From NCBI RefSeq assembly GCF_030408555.1, contig NZ_CP047048.1, forward strand, positions 2,356,001 through 2,420,000: a stretch of 64,000 nucleotides of DNA, read 5' to 3'. Within the stretch, counting starts at the first letter, position 1. Each line of letters begins with the position of its first letter. The DNA is from Corynebacterium aurimucosum. Its GTDB lineage: Bacteria > Actinomycetota > Actinomycetes > Mycobacteriales > Mycobacteriaceae. Below, one piece after another: positions 61,869 to 64,000 of this stretch. Below the pieces are notes generated by a model that saw only the letters and a program-made list of their open reading frames with translations, ran no database searches and had not been told where the DNA came from. Both the position numbers and the translations under genes were made by a program.

Positions 61869-62082
61869 AACTTCCTAACTCCTTAAATCACACCTGCAGT
61901 CAACAGCACCAAACAGCTGACAGCGCGCTTCTAACACACTTCAGTAATAATTTTTCTAATTAAACAATAGATGACAAATCCCCTTCAGCGTTCACGATGA
62001 ACCCTGGAGGGGACTGCCCTACACAAGTTCTGCCCTTACCAACCCCTGCCCTGTGGGGCTAGGGGCCGGCAGATGAGGCGGA

Positions 62083-64000
62083 CTACTTGATGAAGTCCTT
62101 CATGCCAGGCTCAAGCTTGGTCGCACCGGACGGTACGTGCTTGATCTCGACACGCTCAGCATTGGACGGCAGCGGCATGCCAGCGTCCTCCGGCGGGGTA
62201 GCGTCCAGGACCGTGACCTCACGGTCATCACGACCGGTGTTGTCACCAGTCTGCTCGGACGGCTCACCAGCGTTGTCACCGGTGGACTCACCATGGTCAC
62301 CGCCACGGCCGTTCTCCTCGACGACCTCAGAGGTGCCCTTACCACCATCGTGGTCACCACCGTTGCCACCGTTGCCACCATCGATGATGAGCTTGATGAG
62401 GCCCAGACCTGGGATGAGCAGCAGCCACCACGGCAGGTCAGACTTCTTCGAGCTGCCATCGTTGTCGTCCTTGTCATTGCCGTCGCCCTTATCCGGGGTC
62501 TCGGTCGTGGACTCCGACGGCTCGTCACCCGGCTCGTTCGGGGTCGTCTCCTCACCCGGCTGGTTCGGGGTGGTCTCCTCACCCGGGTTGTTCGGAGTGG
62601 TTTCCTCACCCGGCTGGTTCGGGGTCGTTTCCTCACCCGGGTTGTTCGGAGTGGTTTCCTCGCCCGGCTGGTTCGGGGTGGTCTCCTCACCCGGCTGGTT
62701 CGGGGTGGTCTCCTCGCCCGGGTTGTTCGGAGTGGTTTCCTCGCCCGGCTGGTTCGGGGTGGTCTCCTCATCCGGCTCGTTCGGGGTGGTCTCCTCACCC
62801 GGGTTGTTCGGGGTCGTTTCCTCGGTCGGCTTCGGAACCGTCTGGTTCTGATCGTTGATGTCCTTGTGCTCAGCGATGGGGTTCGGGTTCTCCGGAGTAG
62901 CATCCGGGGTCTCCTCGCCATCCTTGTCGACCTCAACAGAAGTCAACTCCTCGAAAGCAACCGCAGCCTCAACCGGCTCCGTCACAGACTCATCAACAAC
63001 AATCTCAACGACAACTTCGCCGTTAGCAGCATCCGGAGTAAAGGTCTCTTCACCCTCACCCAGAACGGTCTTGCCGTCCTTCTTAGAAATCAGCTCAGCA
63101 TTAAGGGTGTACTCCTTACCCGGAACCAGACCCTCATACTTCACCGTATCGTTAACCTGCGCACCAGCAACAACCTCAGTTGCACCATTCGCAAAGTCAG
63201 CATTCGTCGAAATCTTCGGCTCAACAGGCTTCTTCTCAGAGGTCACAGTCTGAGCCTCATCGTTGATGTCCTTGTGCTCAGCGATGGGGTTCGGGTTCTC
63301 CGGAGTAGCATCCGGGGTCTCCTCGCCATCCTTGTCGACCTCAACAGAAGTCAACTCCTCGAAAGCAACCGCAGCCTCAACCGGCTCCGTCACAGACTCA
63401 TCAACAACAATCTCAACGACAACTTCGCCGTTAGCAGCATCCGGAGTAAAGGTCTCTTCACCCTCACCCAGAACGGTCTTGCCGTCCTTCTTAGAAATCA
63501 GCTCAGCATTAAGGGTGTACTCCTTACCCGGAACCAGACCCTCATACTTCACCGTATCGTTAACCTGCGCACCAGCAACAACCTCAGTTGCACCATTCGC
63601 AAAGTCAGCATTCGTCGAAATCTTCGGCTCAACAGGCTTCTTCTCAGAGGTCACAGTCTGAGCCTCATCGTTGATGTCCTTGTGCTCAGCGATGGGGTTC
63701 GGGTTCTCCGGAGTAGCATCCGGGGTCTCCTCGCCATCCTTGTCGACCTCAACAGAAGTCAACTCCTCGAAAGCAACCGCAGCCTCAACCGGCTCCGTCA
63801 CAGACTCATCAACAACAATCTCAACGACAACTTCGCCGTTAGCAGCATCCGGAGTAAAGGTCTCTTCACCCTCACCCAGAACGGTCTTGCCGTCCTTCTT
63901 AGAAATCAGCTCAGCATTAAGGGTGTACTCCTTACCCGGAACCAGACCCTCATACTTCACCGTATCGTTAACCTGCGCACCAGCAACAACCTCAGTTGCA
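62083..64000 (-). CDS. VaFE-repeat surface protein, C-terminal part (gene runs off the window)
   Basis: The frame is open to the window end; about 639 residues are visible. Three consecutive 136-residue VaFE repeats (period 408 bp, practically identical at DNA level) each run from PKISTNADFANGATEV through AVAFEELTSVEVDKDG to IAEHKDINDEAQTV; the family forms Thr-Gln ester cross-links, and such a Thr and Gln are present. Then come about eleven 9-residue units of EETTPNxPG, an acidic linker, a hydrophobic stretch DLPWWLLLIPGLGLIKLI, and an unusual ~115-residue polar Gly/Asp/Glu tail ending KDFIK. No LPxTG is visible. Likely a cell-surface adhesin or stalk. Confidence 0.85.
   Translation of the reverse strand, partial: ATEVVAGAQVNDTVKYEGLVPGKEYTLNAELISKKDGKTVLGEGEETFTPDAANGEVVVEIVVDESVTEPVEAAVAFEELTSVEVDKDGEETPDATPENPNPIAEHKDINDEAQTVTSEKKPVEPKISTNADFANGATEVVAGAQVNDTVKYEGLVPGKEYTLNAELISKKDGKTVLGEGEETFTPDAANGEVVVEIVVDESVTEPVEAAVAFEELTSVEVDKDGEETPDATPENPNPIAEHKDINDEAQTVTSEKKPVEPKISTNADFANGATEVVAGAQVNDTVKYEGLVPGKEYTLNAELISKKDGKTVLGEGEETFTPDAANGEVVVEIVVDESVTEPVEAAVAFEELTSVEVDKDGEETPDATPENPNPIAEHKDINDQNQTVPKPTEETTPNNPGEETTPNEPDEETTPNQPGEETTPNNPGEETTPNQPGEETTPNQPGEETTPNNPGEETTPNQPGEETTPNNPGEETTPNQPGEETTPNEPGDEPSESTTETPDKGDGNDKDDNDGSSKKSDLPWWLLLIPGLGLIKLIIDGGNGGNGGDHDGGKGTSEVVEENGRGGDHGESTGDNAGEPSEQTGDNTGRDDREVTVLDATPPEDAGMPLPSNAERVEIKHVPSGATKLEPGMKDFIK
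62527..62827 (-). repeat. 27-bp tandem repeats coding EETTPNxPG
   Basis: About eleven consecutive 27-bp units encode EETTPN(Q/N/E)PG. Units alternate between codons for Gln, Asn and Glu at position 7. Such arrays make a flexible cell-wall-spanning stalk and often vary in copy number. Confidence 0.85.
62851..64000 (-). repeat. 408-bp tandem repeats of the VaFE domain
   Basis: The DNA from about 62860 repeats with a 408-bp period (for example 62855, 63263 and 63671) and no difference that I can find apart from the last unit's end, DQNQTV instead of DEAQTV. The third copy is cut by the window end, so the total number is unknown. Confidence 0.9.

Overview
The window looks like chromosomal DNA of a Corynebacterium. 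The support is a high-GC gene set with actinobacterial synteny, a PorH/PorA-type channel locus beside groEL, a glnX-glnH-pknG-ackA-pta block, and a folate-ftsH-hpt-tilS-dacB-ppa block in the order I remember from mycobacteria. No rRNA, tRNA, phage, insertion sequence or CRISPR array was seen.

Layout. 1-480: end of a PhoX-like phosphatase gene. 0.5-12.3 kb: a long minus-strand housekeeping block (panE, a panC-like gene, a Rossmann protein, two membrane proteins, folK, folB, folP, folE, ftsH, hpt, tilS, dacB), then ppa on the plus strand. 12.85-19.3 kb: an accessory-looking island. Two inward-facing paralogous AbiEi/DUF559-type nuclease genes enclose a translationally coupled ABC ATPase / FtsX permease / S41 peptidase operon and a divergent two-component system whose kinase has no sensor or membrane part. 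19.4-25.2 kb: a rhodanese, a MarR regulator coupled to a 1328-residue Pls/PosA-type amino-acid polymer synthetase, and PPK2. 25.2-28.4 kb: palindromic repeats, the two tiny channel genes, groEL with a CIRCE-like operator. 28.4-31.8 kb: an OPT transporter and an M20 peptidase. 32-38.4 kb: an Mrp (MnhA-G) cation/proton antiporter operon, then a GT87 glycosyltransferase. 39.8-46 kb: YbdK-type ligase, LytR_C protein, DUF3263, def, GNAT, xthA, cls. 46-49.2 kb: a repeat-rich intergenic region, a Bcr/CflA MFS exporter and an ABC-2 transporter. 49.2-57.5 kb: NUDIX, then the GlnX-GlnH-PknG amino-acid signalling operon converging on pta-ackA. 57.5-60.9 kb: a PTS EIIBCA gene with an RNA antiterminator target in its leader and a BglG-type antiterminator gene downstream. 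61-64 kb: a class F-like sortase and the C-terminal part of a VaFE-repeat surface protein that runs off the window.

The most notable points are: an adenylation pocket code read from the Pls-like protein that resembles a lysine code; a family of 66-bp palindromic elements (three full copies and two relatives); an inverted 14-bp repeat cluster at 46.05-46.22 kb; a PanC homologue that has lost the pantoate-binding residues; a sortase with no arginine after its cysteine next to a surface protein with no LPxTG motif; a 34-codon PorA-like gene; and many genes whose start codon lies 6-8 nt after a TANNNT box, suggesting widespread leaderless transcription.
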